Source of the DNA: Marimonas arenosa
GTDB taxonomy: Bacteria > Pseudomonadota > Alphaproteobacteria > Rhodobacterales > Rhodobacteraceae
DNA length: 64,000 nt
Assembly: GCF_030848945.1 (NCBI RefSeq)
Contig: NZ_JANHAX010000005.1
Coordinates: 305,650 to 369,649 of the forward strand
Direction of reading: 5' to 3'
Shown: piece by piece, positions 27,879-37,763 of the stretch
Numbering within the stretch: the first letter of the stretch is position 1
How the letters are laid out: every line of letters begins with the position of its first letter
Translations under genes and position numbers: made by a program
The notes under the pieces: generated by a model
Told to the model about the DNA's origin: nothing
Seen by the model: the letters and a program-made list of their open reading frames with translations, nothing else
Databases searched by the model: none

Positions 27879-28141
27879 CGCCGCAGCTCCGGCGGCAATT
27901 CCGGCCGCTCCCCGCGCGCGCGCTTCCACAAATAGCGCAGCGGATTGCGGAACATCGACACGAAGGCGAAAAGCCCCAGCACCGCGAAAATCGCACCGTG
28001 CTGATAGCCGATGAACCCGATCAGCACAGGTGCCGCGATCAGAAGCACGAGCCCCGGCACCATTTGCCGCCGCATCGGCAGCATCGCGACCACGGTCGCG
28101 GCCAGAACCCAGAAAAAGCCCAGAAGAAGCGATATGCTCAC
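27875..28141 (-). CDS. Small membrane protein, DUF2484-like (copy 2)
   Basis: The 88-residue protein is colinear with the preceding small protein: same SLLLGFFWVLAATVVAMLP opening, same three-helix plan, same R-P-L-x-Y-L-x-K/R-W/R tail followed by a basic end. It is evidently a tandem paralogue. The GTG start at 28141 overlaps the permease stop as GTGA, so the permease, this gene and copy 1 form one coupled unit. Function unknown. Confidence 0.7.
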   Translation of the reverse strand: MSISLLLGFFWVLAATVVAMLPMRRQMVPGLVLLIAAPVLIGFIGYQHGAIFAVLGLFAFVSMFRNPLRYLWKRARGERPELPPELRR

Positions 28142-29331
28142 AACAAGTCTCCCGCAATGGCCGCCGTGAAACAGCCCAGTGATAGAACAACCCCCAGCCA
28201 CGGCCATAGCGGGGAAACCGAAAACTCCGCCGGACCCATCTTGCGCTTCACCCCGATCAGCGCCGCGTTGACGATAGCAAACACGATCAGCAGAGCCAGC
28301 GTCGTCACCTCGGCCAGCGTCGCCACTGGCAGCGTCAGCGCCGAACCGATGACGAAGGCGCCGACCAGGACCGAAGCCAGAACCGGCGTGCCGAACCGGG
28401 CGTGGGCGGCGTAGAAAACCCGGAACTCCGGCGCCCGGCGGCCAAGCCCGAACAGCACCCGCGACGCCATCACGATCTGTGCCAAAACGCCATTGAGCGC
28501 TGCCGCCACCGCGATAGCCGACAGGAACACCGCGCTGGAGCCGGTACCGGCCTCCCAGACCAGCGCCAGCGGTCGTTCCGAAGTGCCCAGCACCTCGCGC
28601 GGCACGGCCCGGACGGCAGCCAGTGATACCAGGGCATAGAGCACCGCCGTAATCAACAAGGCGAAAAGAATGGCGCGAGGCATGGTCCGGGTCGGGTTCT
28701 TCGCCTCTTCGGCCATGTTGACCATGTCGTCGAAGCCAATGAAGGCGAAAACGGCGAACAGCGTTGCCGCCGCCACGCCGTTCCATTCCGGCGGCGGCAG
28801 GGGAAGGGCGAAGGCCTCGACCGGCGGTGCCGAAAACCCCGCGAAGATCACCATGCCAAGCCCGAAAACCTCGATCACCGTCAGCAGCGCGGCGAAGGCG
28901 AGGCTTTCGACCACGCCGATGATCGCGATCAGGGTCAGTGCCGCGCCGAGCCCCACCACCGCCCACAGGAAGGGAATATCTATGAACGAGGTCAGATAAC
29001 CGACCCCACCGCGCAGCACCGCCGCGGCCGCTACCGTGCCCGCCACGATGTTGATGAGACCCACGAGCACCGCAAGCCAATGCTGCTTGAGCCCGACTTC
29101 GACATAGGAACTGTCGCCTGCGGCCTCGGGAATACGCGACGACAGTTCGGAAAACGAAAGCGCAGTGGGCAGCGCCACCAGCCCGGCAATGAGGAAGGCA
29201 ACCGGCGCCCACATGCCGGCCTCGCCCGACGCGGCCCCGGTCAGCACGTAAATACCCGCGCCGACCATGATGCCGACGCCATAGGCCGTCAGCAACCCGG
29301 TGCCGATCTTGCGTTTGAGCTGCTCCGTCAT
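28138..29331 (-). CDS. APC-superfamily amino acid permease
   Basis: The 397-residue protein has about 12 membrane helices. It starts with IGTGLLTAYGVGIMVGAGIYVLTG (the APC helix-1 G-G-x-x-G pattern, split here by a Val) and has FSELSSRIPEAAG and AFIGFDDMVNMAEEAKNPTRTMP in helices 2 and 6. It resembles cationic amino acid or YfnA-type transporters; the substrate is unknown. GAGAGGCA precedes the ATG at 29331. An amino acid permease within the murC-murB interval is unusual; peptidoglycan precursors as ligands would be speculation. Confidence 0.85.
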   Translation of the reverse strand: MTEQLKRKIGTGLLTAYGVGIMVGAGIYVLTGAASGEAGMWAPVAFLIAGLVALPTALSFSELSSRIPEAAGDSSYVEVGLKQHWLAVLVGLINIVAGTVAAAAVLRGGVGYLTSFIDIPFLWAVVGLGAALTLIAIIGVVESLAFAALLTVIEVFGLGMVIFAGFSAPPVEAFALPLPPPEWNGVAAATLFAVFAFIGFDDMVNMAEEAKNPTRTMPRAILFALLITAVLYALVSLAAVRAVPREVLGTSERPLALVWEAGTGSSAVFLSAIAVAAALNGVLAQIVMASRVLFGLGRRAPEFRVFYAAHARFGTPVLASVLVGAFVIGSALTLPVATLAEVTTLALLIVFAIVNAALIGVKRKMGPAEFSVSPLWPWLGVVLSLGCFTAAIAGDLL

Positions 29332-29502
29332 TGCCTCTCGCCACTCATCCCCGGTACAGGTCCGCCAAATCAACGCCCACGACCTCTTGGGCCGGACAAA
29401 CACTTAGCACCTGCGGAGAGGGTTCGTCACGCCCCAACCCTCCGTCGTCTGGGCTTTCGCGAAGCGCCCGGAGTCCGTGATCTCAACCCGCAGTCAGGTG
29501 GA

Positions 29503-29763
29503 TTAGTCGTCAACCTCTTCGTTTTCTTTCCGGCGACGCAAAAGAACCCCGAGCACGTATGCGATCAGGAAGGGCAAAACCACAAACGGCACGAAAACGA
29601 TGAGCGCCAACGCCACTGGCCAGGCTTCACGGATTGGCGTGATTACCGCGACGATCCCGATCACGGTCGTAATCGCAATCGCAACAGCGCGTTTCCCCTG
29701 CGCGAGCAGGATGCCACCCGTCCCTGCGCCCACTGCAAACAATGCCAGTATCAGATTATCCAT
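29503..29763 (-). CDS. Small two-helix membrane protein of unknown function
   Basis: The 86-residue product has hydrophobic segments at about residues 3-19, 24-40 and 47-75 and a very polar C-terminus (RRRKENEEVDD). I do not recognise a family. It starts at the ATG 29763 with only a weak ribosome site. It lies between the permease and another small membrane protein, on the same strand as the murC-murB run. Confidence 0.5.
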   Translation of the reverse strand: MDNLILALFAVGAGTGGILLAQGKRAVAIAITTVIGIVAVITPIREAWPVALALIVFVPFVVLPFLIAYVLGVLLRRRKENEEVDD

Positions 29764-29795
29764 AGCCGTGACCGTGCGTTGCTTGCGGAACCGTG

Positions 29796-30017
29796 TCAAA
29801 CGACGAAACCGGTCACCATCCGGCGTGCGATCCGCGACAACGTCAATCCGCCCACCAGCACGCCCAGCCCCGCAACTGCCTCGCCCGGCGCTGTCTGCAT
29901 GTGGAGCAGCAGCAATCCCGCCGCCGCCAGTGCGAAGACTAGAACCAGTCGCCGCAACAGCCGCGTCACCCCGACCAGCGCCAGCAGAATCACCAGTGCG
30001 ACGAGACCCCAGAGCAC
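29796..30017 (-). CDS. Small membrane protein downstream of murC
   Basis: The 73-residue product is predicted to have two or three helices (LWGLVALVILLALVGVTRLL, LVLVFALAAAGLLLLH). The GTG start at 30017 lies 8 bases beyond the murC stop, and GATGAGG, formed by the murC stop region itself, is its ribosome site, so it is probably coupled to murC. Function unknown. Confidence 0.55.
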   Translation of the reverse strand: MLWGLVALVILLALVGVTRLLRRLVLVFALAAAGLLLLHMQTAPGEAVAGLGVLVGGLTLSRIARRMVTGFVV

Positions 30018-30024
30018 AGCCGCC

Positions 30025-31425
30025 TCATCCCGCCAGCCGTTCCGGCAGGGCGTTGGCCCAGGCCGAAATCGTGCCCGCGCCAAGGCAAACGACCATATCG
30101 CCGGGCTTGGCCTGTTCCTTCACCAGCCGCACGAGGTCGTCGAGATTGTCGATGCCCTGCGCATGCCGGTGCCCGTGCGCAATAAGCCCCGCCACCAGAG
30201 CGTCGCGGCTGGCGCCTTCGATCGGCTGTTCGCCAGCGGCATAGACCTCGGCGATGGCCACCACATCGGCCTCGTTGAAGCACGAGCAAAACTCGTCGAA
30301 CAGGTTGGACAACCGGGTATAGCGGTGTGGTTGGTGCACCGCGATGATCCGGCCCTCGGTCGCCTGTCGCGCCGCCTTCAGCACCGCGGCGATCTCGGTC
30401 GGGTGATGACCGTAATCGTCGATGAGGGTCACCCCGTTCACCTCGCCCACCCGGGTAAACCGCCGATTGACGCCGCCGAAATTGGCCAGCGCCTCGCGGA
30501 TCTCGCGGCTCTTCATGCCAAGATGACGTGCCACCGCCACGGCACTGAGCGCGTTCGAGACGTTGTGATCGCCGGGCATCGGCAGGGTGCAGCCTTCGAT
30601 CACCTTGTCCTCGGCCTGCAACGCGATGTCGAAATGCGCCACACCCCGGTCATAGGTCAGGTTCACCGCCCGTATGTCGGCCTGAGCATTGAAGCCGAAG
30701 GTCACCACCCGGCGGTCAGTGATCTTGCCAACCAGCGCCTGTACGTCCGGGTCGTCGGTGCAGCACACCGCCAGCCCGTAGAACGGGATATTCGACACGA
30801 ACTCGAGAAAGCCGCGATGTAGATTCTCCTCGGTGCCCCAATGCTCCATATGCTCGGGGTCGATATTGGTCACGATGGCGATCGTCGCCGGCAGCCGGTT
30901 GAAAGTGCCGTCGCTTTCGTCGGCCTCGACCACCATCCATTCGCCCTGCCCCACCCGGGCGTTCGAGCCATAGGCGTGGATGATGCCGCCATTGATCACC
31001 GTGGGGTCAAATTTGCCGTGGTCCAGCAGCGCCGCCACCATCGTCGTCGTGGTGGTCTTGCCGTGGGTGCCGGCCACCGCGATGTTGGATTTCAGCCGCA
31101 TCAGCTCGGCCAGCATCTCGGCCCGGCGCACCACCGGCAGGCCGCGCCGGCGCGCCTCGTCGAGCTCGGGATTGCCCGGTTTGATCGCCGACGAGATCAC
31201 GACCACTTCGGCGGCTTCGAGGTTCTCGGCCCGCTGCCCTTCGAAGACGTGCGCGCCCATCTTCTCCAATCGCTGTGTGATCGGCGTGGATTTCAGGTCC
31301 GAGCCCTGCACCACGTAGCCGTGGTTCAGCAACACCTCGGCAATCCCCGACATGCCAATCCCGCCAATGCCAACGAAATGGATCGGGCCCACGTCGCCCG
31401 GAAGTTTGGTTGCAGCTGAATTCAT
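30025..31425 (-). CDS. murC: UDP-N-acetylmuramate--L-alanine ligase MurC
   Basis: The 466-residue Mur ligase has an N-terminal Rossmann motif [16 protein letters not shown], the ATP loop [12 protein letters not shown], the Mg/UMAG region EADESDGTF, and the C-terminal [10 protein letters not shown]. It adds L-Ala to UDP-MurNAc in the cytoplasm. It lies directly downstream of murG (79 bp gap). Confidence 0.95.
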   Translation of the reverse strand: MNSAATKLPGDVGPIHFVGIGGIGMSGIAEVLLNHGYVVQGSDLKSTPITQRLEKMGAHVFEGQRAENLEAAEVVVISSAIKPGNPELDEARRRGLPVVRRAEMLAELMRLKSNIAVAGTHGKTTTTTMVAALLDHGKFDPTVINGGIIHAYGSNARVGQGEWMVVEADESDGTFNRLPATIAIVTNIDPEHMEHWGTEENLHRGFLEFVSNIPFYGLAVCCTDDPDVQALVGKITDRRVVTFGFNAQADIRAVNLTYDRGVAHFDIALQAEDKVIEGCTLPMPGDHNVSNALSAVAVARHLGMKSREIREALANFGGVNRRFTRVGEVNGVTLIDDYGHHPTEIAAVLKAARQATEGRIIAVHQPHRYTRLSNLFDEFCSCFNEADVVAIAEVYAAGEQPIEGASRDALVAGLIAHGHRHAQGIDNLDDLVRLVKEQAKPGDMVVCLGAGTISAWANALPERLAG

Positions 31426-31504
31426 CGCCTGTGTCGCCTCTTCAATCTCATCGCCGCAGGCCGGGCCCTGCGTCGGCCGAGCTTCAGCCCGGCTTGTGTC
31501 TCGC

Positions 31505-32602
31505 TCACTCGGTCCCTGCCAGCGTCTCCACCAGCGCCACCAGTTCCTCGGCCGCCTCGGGCTTGCCCACGGAAAGCGCCGCCTGCGCCATCAGGCTTGC
31601 CCCTTGGGGATTGCCCAGCACGCTGGCGATCTGTTCACTCAGAACCTCGACCGACAGCCGGCTTTCAGGAATGACGATCGCGCCGCCGGCGTCGGCGAGC
31701 CCACGGGCATTGGCGCTCTGATGGTCACCCGCCGCATAGGGATAGGGGATCAGGATCGACGGCCGTCCGATGACACTGATATCGGCCACCGAGGACGCGC
31801 CCGAACGCGAAATCACCAGTTGCGCTTCGCTCATCCGCCGCGGCACGTCATGGAAGAACGGCTGCACGTCAGCCGCAATGCCGTGATCGGCGTAGAATTT
31901 TTTCACCCGCTCGCCATCCTCGTCACGCGCCTGGTGGCTGACGCGCAGATGCTGCAGCAGAGCTACGGGCAGCGCGGCAACCGCCGGCGGCACCACGTCG
32001 CTCAGCGCTCGCGCCCCCTGGCTACCGCCGATCACCAGGATCGACATCGGATAGTCGCCCGGCGCGATATAGCCCGCACCCACCCGTTCGAGCACCGCGC
32101 CACGCACCGGGTTGCCGGTATGAATCCCTTCAGCCCCTGCGGGCAGCGTCGTCGGCCAGGTGCCGCAAGCCACGACATCGACGCGGCGGGCGAAGACCTG
32201 GTTCACCCGTCCCAGCACGCCGTTCTGCTCGTGGATCATCCGCGGCAACCGCAGCAACCAGGCCGCGCCCATCGCCGGGATGGCAGGATAGCCGCCGAAC
32301 CCAACCACCACATCCGGCCTGTCGCGCCTCATCCGCCAGATCTGCACCACGACACCGCCCGCGACCCGGAATGGCACCAGCAGCTTGGCCAGCACGCCTC
32401 CGCGGGCAAAGGTTGCGCTCGCCACCTGCTCGATTTCGACCGTATGAGGAAACCCGCCGGTATAGCGCGCACCACGGGCATCGGTACTCAACTTCACCCG
32501 CCAACCCTTGCGCAGCATCACCTCGGCCAACGCCTGCGCCGGGAACATGTGCCCGCCGGTTCCGCCGGCCGCGATCACCAGAAACTTCTGACGCTCCGCC
32601 AT
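31505..32602 (-). CDS. murG: Lipid II glycosyltransferase MurG
   Basis: The 365-residue GT28 family protein has an N-terminal loop [20 protein letters not shown], the membrane-facing hydrophobic/basic patch, [12 protein letters not shown], and the C-terminal UDP-GlcNAc site [21 protein letters not shown]. It converts lipid I to lipid II at the inner membrane. It lies 42 bp after ftsW. Confidence 0.95.
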   Translation of the reverse strand: MAERQKFLVIAAGGTGGHMFPAQALAEVMLRKGWRVKLSTDARGARYTGGFPHTVEIEQVASATFARGGVLAKLLVPFRVAGGVVVQIWRMRRDRPDVVVGFGGYPAIPAMGAAWLLRLPRMIHEQNGVLGRVNQVFARRVDVVACGTWPTTLPAGAEGIHTGNPVRGAVLERVGAGYIAPGDYPMSILVIGGSQGARALSDVVPPAVAALPVALLQHLRVSHQARDEDGERVKKFYADHGIAADVQPFFHDVPRRMSEAQLVISRSGASSVADISVIGRPSILIPYPYAAGDHQSANARGLADAGGAIVIPESRLSVEVLSEQIASVLGNPQGASLMAQAALSVGKPEAAEELVALVETLAGTE

Positions 32603-32644
32603 TTCAACCCCCGTCAGGTGGGCGATCCGCCCACCATGCGCCGT

Positions 32645-33811
32645 TTACCGCCCGCGCCCGCGGAAAATCTCGTCGATCCCGCCCTGCGGTCGAACGCGCG
32701 TGAAGGCCAGCAGCATGCCCACCGCGATTCCGCCCGCGATCAGCGACGACCCGCCGTACGAGACAAACGGCAGCGTCATCCCCTTGGCCGGCAGCAGCCG
32801 CACAGCGACGCCCATGTTGATCATCGCCTGCACCCCGAACATCGCCGCCAGTCCGGTACCGGCCAGGCGGATGAACGGGTCACGCTCGCGAATGAGCCTG
32901 AGCATGGATCGCACCACGACGATCGCATAAAGCGCGATGATGCAGAGCACAAGCACTAGCCCGTATTCCTCGGCCGCCACCGCGATGATGAAATCGGTAT
33001 GCGCGTCGGGCAGCGACCATTTTACCTGCCCCTCGCCGATGCCGACGCCAAAGAAGCCGCCCTCGCGGATCGCGTTTTCGGCAAAGCCCAGCTGGGTGCG
33101 CGGGTCAACCTCAGGATTGAGGAAGCCATCAATCCGCCGCGCAAAATGTTCGGACGAGTTATAAGCGAAAGTGCCGGCCAGCACGACCATCCCGGCCAGC
33201 CCCGCCAGCAGCAGCATCGGCGCACCGGCCACGAAGTACATCACGCCCCAGCCGAACAGGATCAGGCTGGCCTGCCCGAAATCGGGCTGCAACGCCAGAA
33301 GAAGAACGATGATCGCCGCCAGAACCAACGACAGGCTCTTGCCCGGCGGCCCGTTGATCTCCTGGCTCGCCGCCATCATCCAAGCCGCGACCACGATGAA
33401 ACCGGGTTTCAGGAACTCGCTCGGCTGTATGCTGGCGAAGCCCAGCGAATACCATCGCACCGCGCCCTTGCCGAAATCTGTGCCGAAAAACGGCAGGCCC
33501 ATCAGCGCGATAAAGGCAGCCAGGAACCCAAGCACCGCCAGCCGCCGCACCAGGTCGGGGCTCATCATCGAGGTGATCAGCATCGCGATCAGCGCCGCGC
33601 CGCCGAACACCGCCTGCCGGGTCACGTAATGGAAGGCGCCGAACCCGTTTTTCTCGGCCAGCGGCACGCTGGCGGCCAGCCCCAGCAACAACCCGATGCC
33701 GAACAGGATGAGGACGCAGCTCAGCGTCCACTTGTCGACCGTCCGCCACCATTTCGGCAGCACCGGTTCGCCCTCGCGCACCGGCACCGCGCCATAGACC
33801 ATTTCCGTCAT
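32645..33811 (-). CDS. ftsW: Peptidoglycan glycosyltransferase FtsW
   Basis: The 388-residue SEDS protein has about ten membrane segments, with the family signatures NGAVRWYSLGF-like GKGAVRWYSLGFASIQPSEF (catalytic region), LLALQPDFGQASL, and the C-terminal GMTLPFVSYGGSSLI. It polymerises septal lipid II. It is the first gene of this minus-strand cluster in the window; a palindrome lies just upstream (33837-33862). The expected upstream partner murD is absent. Confidence 0.94.
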   Translation of the reverse strand: MTEMVYGAVPVREGEPVLPKWWRTVDKWTLSCVLILFGIGLLLGLAASVPLAEKNGFGAFHYVTRQAVFGGAALIAMLITSMMSPDLVRRLAVLGFLAAFIALMGLPFFGTDFGKGAVRWYSLGFASIQPSEFLKPGFIVVAAWMMAASQEINGPPGKSLSLVLAAIIVLLLALQPDFGQASLILFGWGVMYFVAGAPMLLLAGLAGMVVLAGTFAYNSSEHFARRIDGFLNPEVDPRTQLGFAENAIREGGFFGVGIGEGQVKWSLPDAHTDFIIAVAAEEYGLVLVLCIIALYAIVVVRSMLRLIRERDPFIRLAGTGLAAMFGVQAMINMGVAVRLLPAKGMTLPFVSYGGSSLIAGGIAVGMLLAFTRVRPQGGIDEIFRGRGR

Positions 33812-34525
33812 CGGAACACCGCCACTAAATCTGCCTCAACCGTCCCGTTTTCGGGATCGTTGAAAGCACCCTAGCATGGTGATTCGCCCAAGGGAAGCAC
33901 GCGATTCGCGGGCTTGATCACGCCGGGCTGTGCGGCCAGGCATCGCCCGCAACACGTCGCTCCGACCAGCGCCCGCAAAACCGCTGCGATGGATTGGCGC
34001 TATGAAAAACACCCCTGCGCGTGTGTCGCTCGCCGCGCTCCTCGCCTGCCTCTGTCTGCCGAGATCCCGCCGCTTGCTGGTTTTTCCTCTCGGATTAGAT
34101 CCTCGCAGAAGACCGGGCTTGCCATCATCGACGGTTAAGCGCTCCTCTTTCACACTTGTCCCCCGGGACGCAGCGCCGCCTGGGTCAATGTGAGACACAT
34201 CTTTCTTGGCGACTTTCTTGGCGACGACTGAACCGATATCGCGACGATTACGCTTGCGCTCGCCTCAGTCTTCGCCCGGCGCAACGCTGTTTCCTGCGGG
34301 CAACCGACAGATCCGGTCCCACCGATCATATCGACGTCACCAACCGCGGTGCTGCGGAACACGGCTGTGACGACACCAACGAGCGCAGCAGTCGCAAGGC
34401 TGTACTCAAGGGCATCCGCGACCAGACGACCTCTGACCGTTCCGGTCGTCTCTTGCGCGGGAACGGCACCGAATTTCTGCACTGGCCCGTGACGGCCGGC
34501 CACTGCTCCGGCGCGCCTGACCGCG
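33812..34525. other. 714-bp gap upstream of ftsW, no convincing gene
   Basis: In related genomes murD normally sits here. Open frames on both strands are Arg/Ser-rich and lack ribosome sites. The stretch holds a 26-base inverted repeat (33837-33862, CAAC-N2-TCCCG-N4-CGGGA-N2-GTTG) 26 bases before the ftsW start. A plus-strand frame at 34002 (MKNTPARVSLAALLACL) has a signal-peptide-like start but no plausible continuation. It looks like a rearrangement scar or degraded DNA plus the ftsW promoter. Confidence 0.45.
33837..33862. repeat. Inverted repeat in the ftsW leader
   Basis: CAAC-N2-TCCCG-TTTT-CGGGA-N2-GTTG, symmetrical apart from two mismatched positions in each arm, ends 26 bases upstream of the ftsW start. 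It could be an operator or an mRNA leader hairpin. Confidence 0.4.
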
Positions 34526-35203
34526 TCAGACCGGGAGGTACAGCCGATTCTGCCCCAACTGCCGGTCTGCCTTTTCGTATCCCATGCCCAGAAGCCGCTT
34601 TTCCGCGGCATAGGGCGTGGCGCTCGCGTCTTCCTCGTCGGGCTTGACCTCCATCAGCACAAACGGCCGCGAGGCCGCGATGGTTTCTTTCGCCCCGATC
34701 AGCGCCTGCTCCTCGACCCCTTCAACGTCGAGCTTCAGGAACCCAACGTTGTCCAGACCGAAAGCGTCGAGCGGCAGCGCCGGGATGTTGCCTTTCCCCT
34801 TGATCCGCCTGGTGATCGACAGCCGGCCGAACGAACTGCCGATCCGGACATAGTCGCGGCGGTCGGACACCGCCGCCATGTAGGGCATCACCCGGGGCAG
34901 GATCCCCCATTCATAGACGTTCCGCTCCAGGCAGGCAAAAGTATCGGGCGCCGGCTCCAAGCTCAGGACGCGGTCGAAATGCCTGGCCATCACCCGCGTG
35001 TAAGAGCCGACATTGGCGCCGGCGTCGATCGCCACCCGTCCGGTAATCGCGGCCTCGCCCGCGATCTGCCGGATCATGTCCAGCGCGTCGGTCAGGGGCT
35101 TGATCGAACCCGGCTTGGATCCGAACAGCGCCTCCATCTTGCGGCGGTTGCGCGCGCCCCGCGCATCCGCGTCAGGCACCCAGAAGTCTCCGAATTTCTT
35201 CAC
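34526..35203 (-). CDS. FkbM-family SAM-dependent methyltransferase
   Basis: The 225-residue protein has the SAM motif VAIDAGANVGSYT (residues 57-69), the acidic LSLEPAPDTF, and the late FkbM motif LKLDVEGVEEQALIGA. FkbM enzymes O-methylate sugars, polyketides or glycans; the substrate here cannot be told. It starts with GTG 35203, with GGAGC upstream. It is divergent from the flavoprotein gene. No other polysaccharide genes are adjacent. Confidence 0.82.
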   Translation of the reverse strand: MKKFGDFWVPDADARGARNRRKMEALFGSKPGSIKPLTDALDMIRQIAGEAAITGRVAIDAGANVGSYTRVMARHFDRVLSLEPAPDTFACLERNVYEWGILPRVMPYMAAVSDRRDYVRIGSSFGRLSITRRIKGKGNIPALPLDAFGLDNVGFLKLDVEGVEEQALIGAKETIAASRPFVLMEVKPDEEDASATPYAAEKRLLGMGYEKADRQLGQNRLYLPV

Positions 35204-35345
35204 AGCGGGCTCCGCTCCCTGTCAACGTCCGGCCCGGCTTACTGCAACCACGCCCCATGGAAAAGTCTTTACCGTCCCGGCCGAGACATGGCGCAACGTT
35301 TCATTCGGGCTTGACCCGCGTCCGTCCCTGCGCCACGCCGCGGTC

Positions 35346-36530
35346 ATGGAGATCGAAACCCTCATTCTCGGTGCCGGCGCGGCCGGACTGATGTGCGCCG
35401 CCCATGCCGGGCCGGGCACGCTTCTGGTCGATCATGCCAAGGCCCCGGGCGAAAAGATCCGCATCTCCGGCGGCGGACGCTGCAATTTTACCAATCTCGA
35501 TGTCACTGCGGCCAATTTTCACGGGCAAAATACGCATTTCGCCAAATCCGCCTTGGCGAGTTTCAGTCAATGGGACTTCATCTCGCTCGTCGCCGATCAC
35601 GGCATCGGCTGGCACGAGAAAACTCTGGGCCAGCTGTTCTGCGACGGCAAATCCACACAGATTGTAGAGATGCTCACCAGCCTCGTGGCCCGCGCCGGGG
35701 CTGAACTCCGGCTCGATACTATCGTGAAAGACCTCTCGCACGATGGCACCCGCTTTTCCGCCACGCTCGAGCGCGGCGGCAGGCGCGAGATCGTCACCGC
35801 CCGCAATCTGGTCGTCGCAACGGGCGGAAAGTCGATCCCCAAAATGGGCGCCACCGGCCTAGCCTATGACATCGCCCGCCAATTCGACCTCGACGTCGTG
35901 CCGCCACGGCCGGCACTGGTGCCCTTCACCTTCCCGGAGGGCCGCTTCGCGCCGCTCGCAGGCGTGTCCTTGCCCGTCAGTGCCACCGCCGGCGGTATGC
36001 GTTTCGACGAAGCGATCCTGTTCACCCACCGCGGCCTATCGGGCCCGGCCATGCTGCAGATTTCCTCCTTCTGGGAGGAAGGCCAGCCGATCTTCATCGA
36101 CCTTTCCCCCGCCACGCCGCTCTACGACACGCTGCGCGCCGGCCGCCAGCAACCCGGGGGCCGCAAAACGCTCGCCACTCATCTCGCTGCACTCCTGCCC
36201 GCCCGGTTGGTGCAGTTCTTCGCTGACACTTTGCCGCTCACCGGCAATCTCGCCGACCAGTCCGACGCCGCTCTGCGCAGGCTCGCCGACCAGCTTCACG
36301 CCTGGCGACTTACACCGGCGGGAACCGAAGGCTGGCGCACCGCCGAGGTCACCGCCGGCGGCGTCTCGACCGCCGACCTCAACTCGAAGAGCATGCAGGC
36401 GACACGCGTGCCCGGGCTCTTTTTCATCGGCGAGTGCGTCGATGTCACCGGCTGGCTCGGCGGCTACAATTTCCAATGGGCCTGGTCCTCGGCCATGGCC
36501 GCCGCACGCTGGATCGCCCAAAACCGCTGA
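35346..36530 (+). CDS. HI0933/YhiN-type FAD-dependent oxidoreductase
   Basis: The 394-residue flavoprotein has a dinucleotide-binding start ETLILGAGAAGLMCAAHAG, the family hallmark KIRISGGGRCNFTN, LVVATGGKSIPKMGATG and, near the end, FIGECVDVTGWLGGYNFQWA. The family includes BaiN-type reductases and is often annotated as aminoacetone oxidase; the real substrate is generally unknown. ATG 35346 begins directly with the dinucleotide fold, so longer in-frame starts (to 35013) are rejected. Confidence 0.85.
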   Translation: MEIETLILGAGAAGLMCAAHAGPGTLLVDHAKAPGEKIRISGGGRCNFTNLDVTAANFHGQNTHFAKSALASFSQWDFISLVADHGIGWHEKTLGQLFCDGKSTQIVEMLTSLVARAGAELRLDTIVKDLSHDGTRFSATLERGGRREIVTARNLVVATGGKSIPKMGATGLAYDIARQFDLDVVPPRPALVPFTFPEGRFAPLAGVSLPVSATAGGMRFDEAILFTHRGLSGPAMLQISSFWEEGQPIFIDLSPATPLYDTLRAGRQQPGGRKTLATHLAALLPARLVQFFADTLPLTGNLADQSDAALRRLADQLHAWRLTPAGTEGWRTAEVTAGGVSTADLNSKSMQATRVPGLFFIGECVDVTGWLGGYNFQWAWSSAMAAARWIAQNR

Positions 36531-36620
36531 TACCTTTCATCTTACCGCAAATTTGTCCGGCCGGCGGCACCCGGCCTCACGGCTCTTGCTTCCGCCCAAT
36601 CCTTGCCGCACCATTTCACC

Positions 36621-37283
36621 ATGCGCAGCTTCGCCGAAATCTTCGCCATCGCCGCCGACCGCCACGGCGGCACCGATGCGCTTGCCGCTCTGCTGTCAAA
36701 ACCCTTGCCTCCGGAAGAACTGGCGAAGATCCCCGATGACCGCTGGCTCAGCCAGGTGACAAAATGCATTTTTCAGGCCGGGTTCAACTGGAAGGTGGTC
36801 GAGGCGAAATGGGCCGAGTTCGAACAAGCCTTCCAGGGGTTCGACGTGGCCCGATGCGCCTTCATGGATGACGACAGGATCGACGCGCTGCTGTCCGATA
36901 CTGCCATCATCCGCAACGGAGCGAAAATCGCGGCCGTGCGCGACAACGCCGCCTTCCTGCTGGCGCTGCGTGACCAGGGCGGCGCCGGCGTGATTCTCGG
37001 CGGCTGGCCGGCAACCGACTTCGTCGGTCTGCTCGACCTGCTCAAACGCGAAGGCAGCCGGCTCGGCGGCACGACCGGCCAATATGCCATGCGTTTTATG
37101 CGCCGCGACGGCTTCATTCTCAGCCGCGACGTCACCGCTCGGTTGATCGCCGAGGGCGTGATCGACAAGCCGGTCGGGTCGAAATCCGCCATGGCCGCAG
37201 TGCAAAAGGCCTTCAACAATTGGATGCAACAGTCCGGCCGCTCGCTCACTGAAATCAGCCAGACCCTCGCGCGCAGCGTGTGA
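36621..37283 (+). CDS. DNA-3-methyladenine glycosylase I-like protein
   Basis: The 220-residue helical protein has the Tag-family segment RWLSQVTKCIFQAGFNWKVV, where Tag proteins have the signature (Q..IFxAGFxW..V..K), and FEQAFQGFDVARCA. Other parts (NGAKIAAVRDNAAFLLAL) also fit. It would excise 3-methyladenine from DNA. The C-terminal zinc-binding Cys/His cluster of classical Tag is not evident (only scattered Cys), so this is a divergent member. Start ATG 36621. Confidence 0.72.
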   Translation: MRSFAEIFAIAADRHGGTDALAALLSKPLPPEELAKIPDDRWLSQVTKCIFQAGFNWKVVEAKWAEFEQAFQGFDVARCAFMDDDRIDALLSDTAIIRNGAKIAAVRDNAAFLLALRDQGGAGVILGGWPATDFVGLLDLLKREGSRLGGTTGQYAMRFMRRDGFILSRDVTARLIAEGVIDKPVGSKSAMAAVQKAFNNWMQQSGRSLTEISQTLARSV

Positions 37284-37331
37284 CAGAAACGATTTGCCTG
37301 GGGCTGCGTCACCGCGTCTGGCCGGACCGCT

Positions 37332-37754
37332 TCACCGCTGAATGCTTTCGAGGTAGACCATCAGCGCCACCAGCGGTCGCGGCGTCGGGCTCATCACTCC
37401 GTCGCCGCTGTCCACCGGCACGGTTGGCCCCTCCAGCAGCAAACCGAATTCCGGCATGTTCTGGTCCGGCAGCCGGCCCCTGGTATAGCCGTCGATATAG
37501 CTGAGCACCGCGGCGCGCGGGAATTCGCCCTTGTTGCGCCGCGCAATCGTGCTGAGATCACTCGGGCGCCGACCGGTCTCGCTGCGGATTTCCCGCGCCA
37601 ACTCGCCATCGCCACGCCCGGCCGGACCATGGCACATCGCGCAGTTCGTCGCAAAAAGCGCCGCGCCTTCACCCGGTCCCGGCATTTCCTGGTTGGCACA
37701 GCCCACCAGCATGACCGCCAAAGCCGTTCCCGTCATCCAAACCGTTGCCCGCAT
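37332..37754 (-). CDS. c-type cytochrome lipoprotein (first of three paralogues)
   Basis: The 140-residue protein has a lipoprotein signal (MTGTALAVMLVGCANQ), the haem site CAMCH near residue 39, and the axial Met region MPEFGLLLEG. It ends YLESIQR like the two neighbours. It is probably a monohaem cytochrome c anchored to a membrane facing the periplasm. The three genes 37332-38668 share the pattern DLSTI..R.NKGEFP, haem, MPEFG and YLES.Q, and run in the same direction with short gaps. Confidence 0.85.
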   Translation of the reverse strand: MRATVWMTGTALAVMLVGCANQEMPGPGEGAALFATNCAMCHGPAGRGDGELAREIRSETGRRPSDLSTIARRNKGEFPRAAVLSYIDGYTRGRLPDQNMPEFGLLLEGPTVPVDSGDGVMSPTPRPLVALMVYLESIQR

Positions 37755-37763
37755 CGCCGTCCC

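Noticed and set aside
34150..34611. Frame in the ftsW-fkbM gap with a hydrophobic patch
   Set aside because: It overlaps the 3' end of the FkbM gene, has no ribosome site, and the composition is that of noise; I saw no murD remnant.
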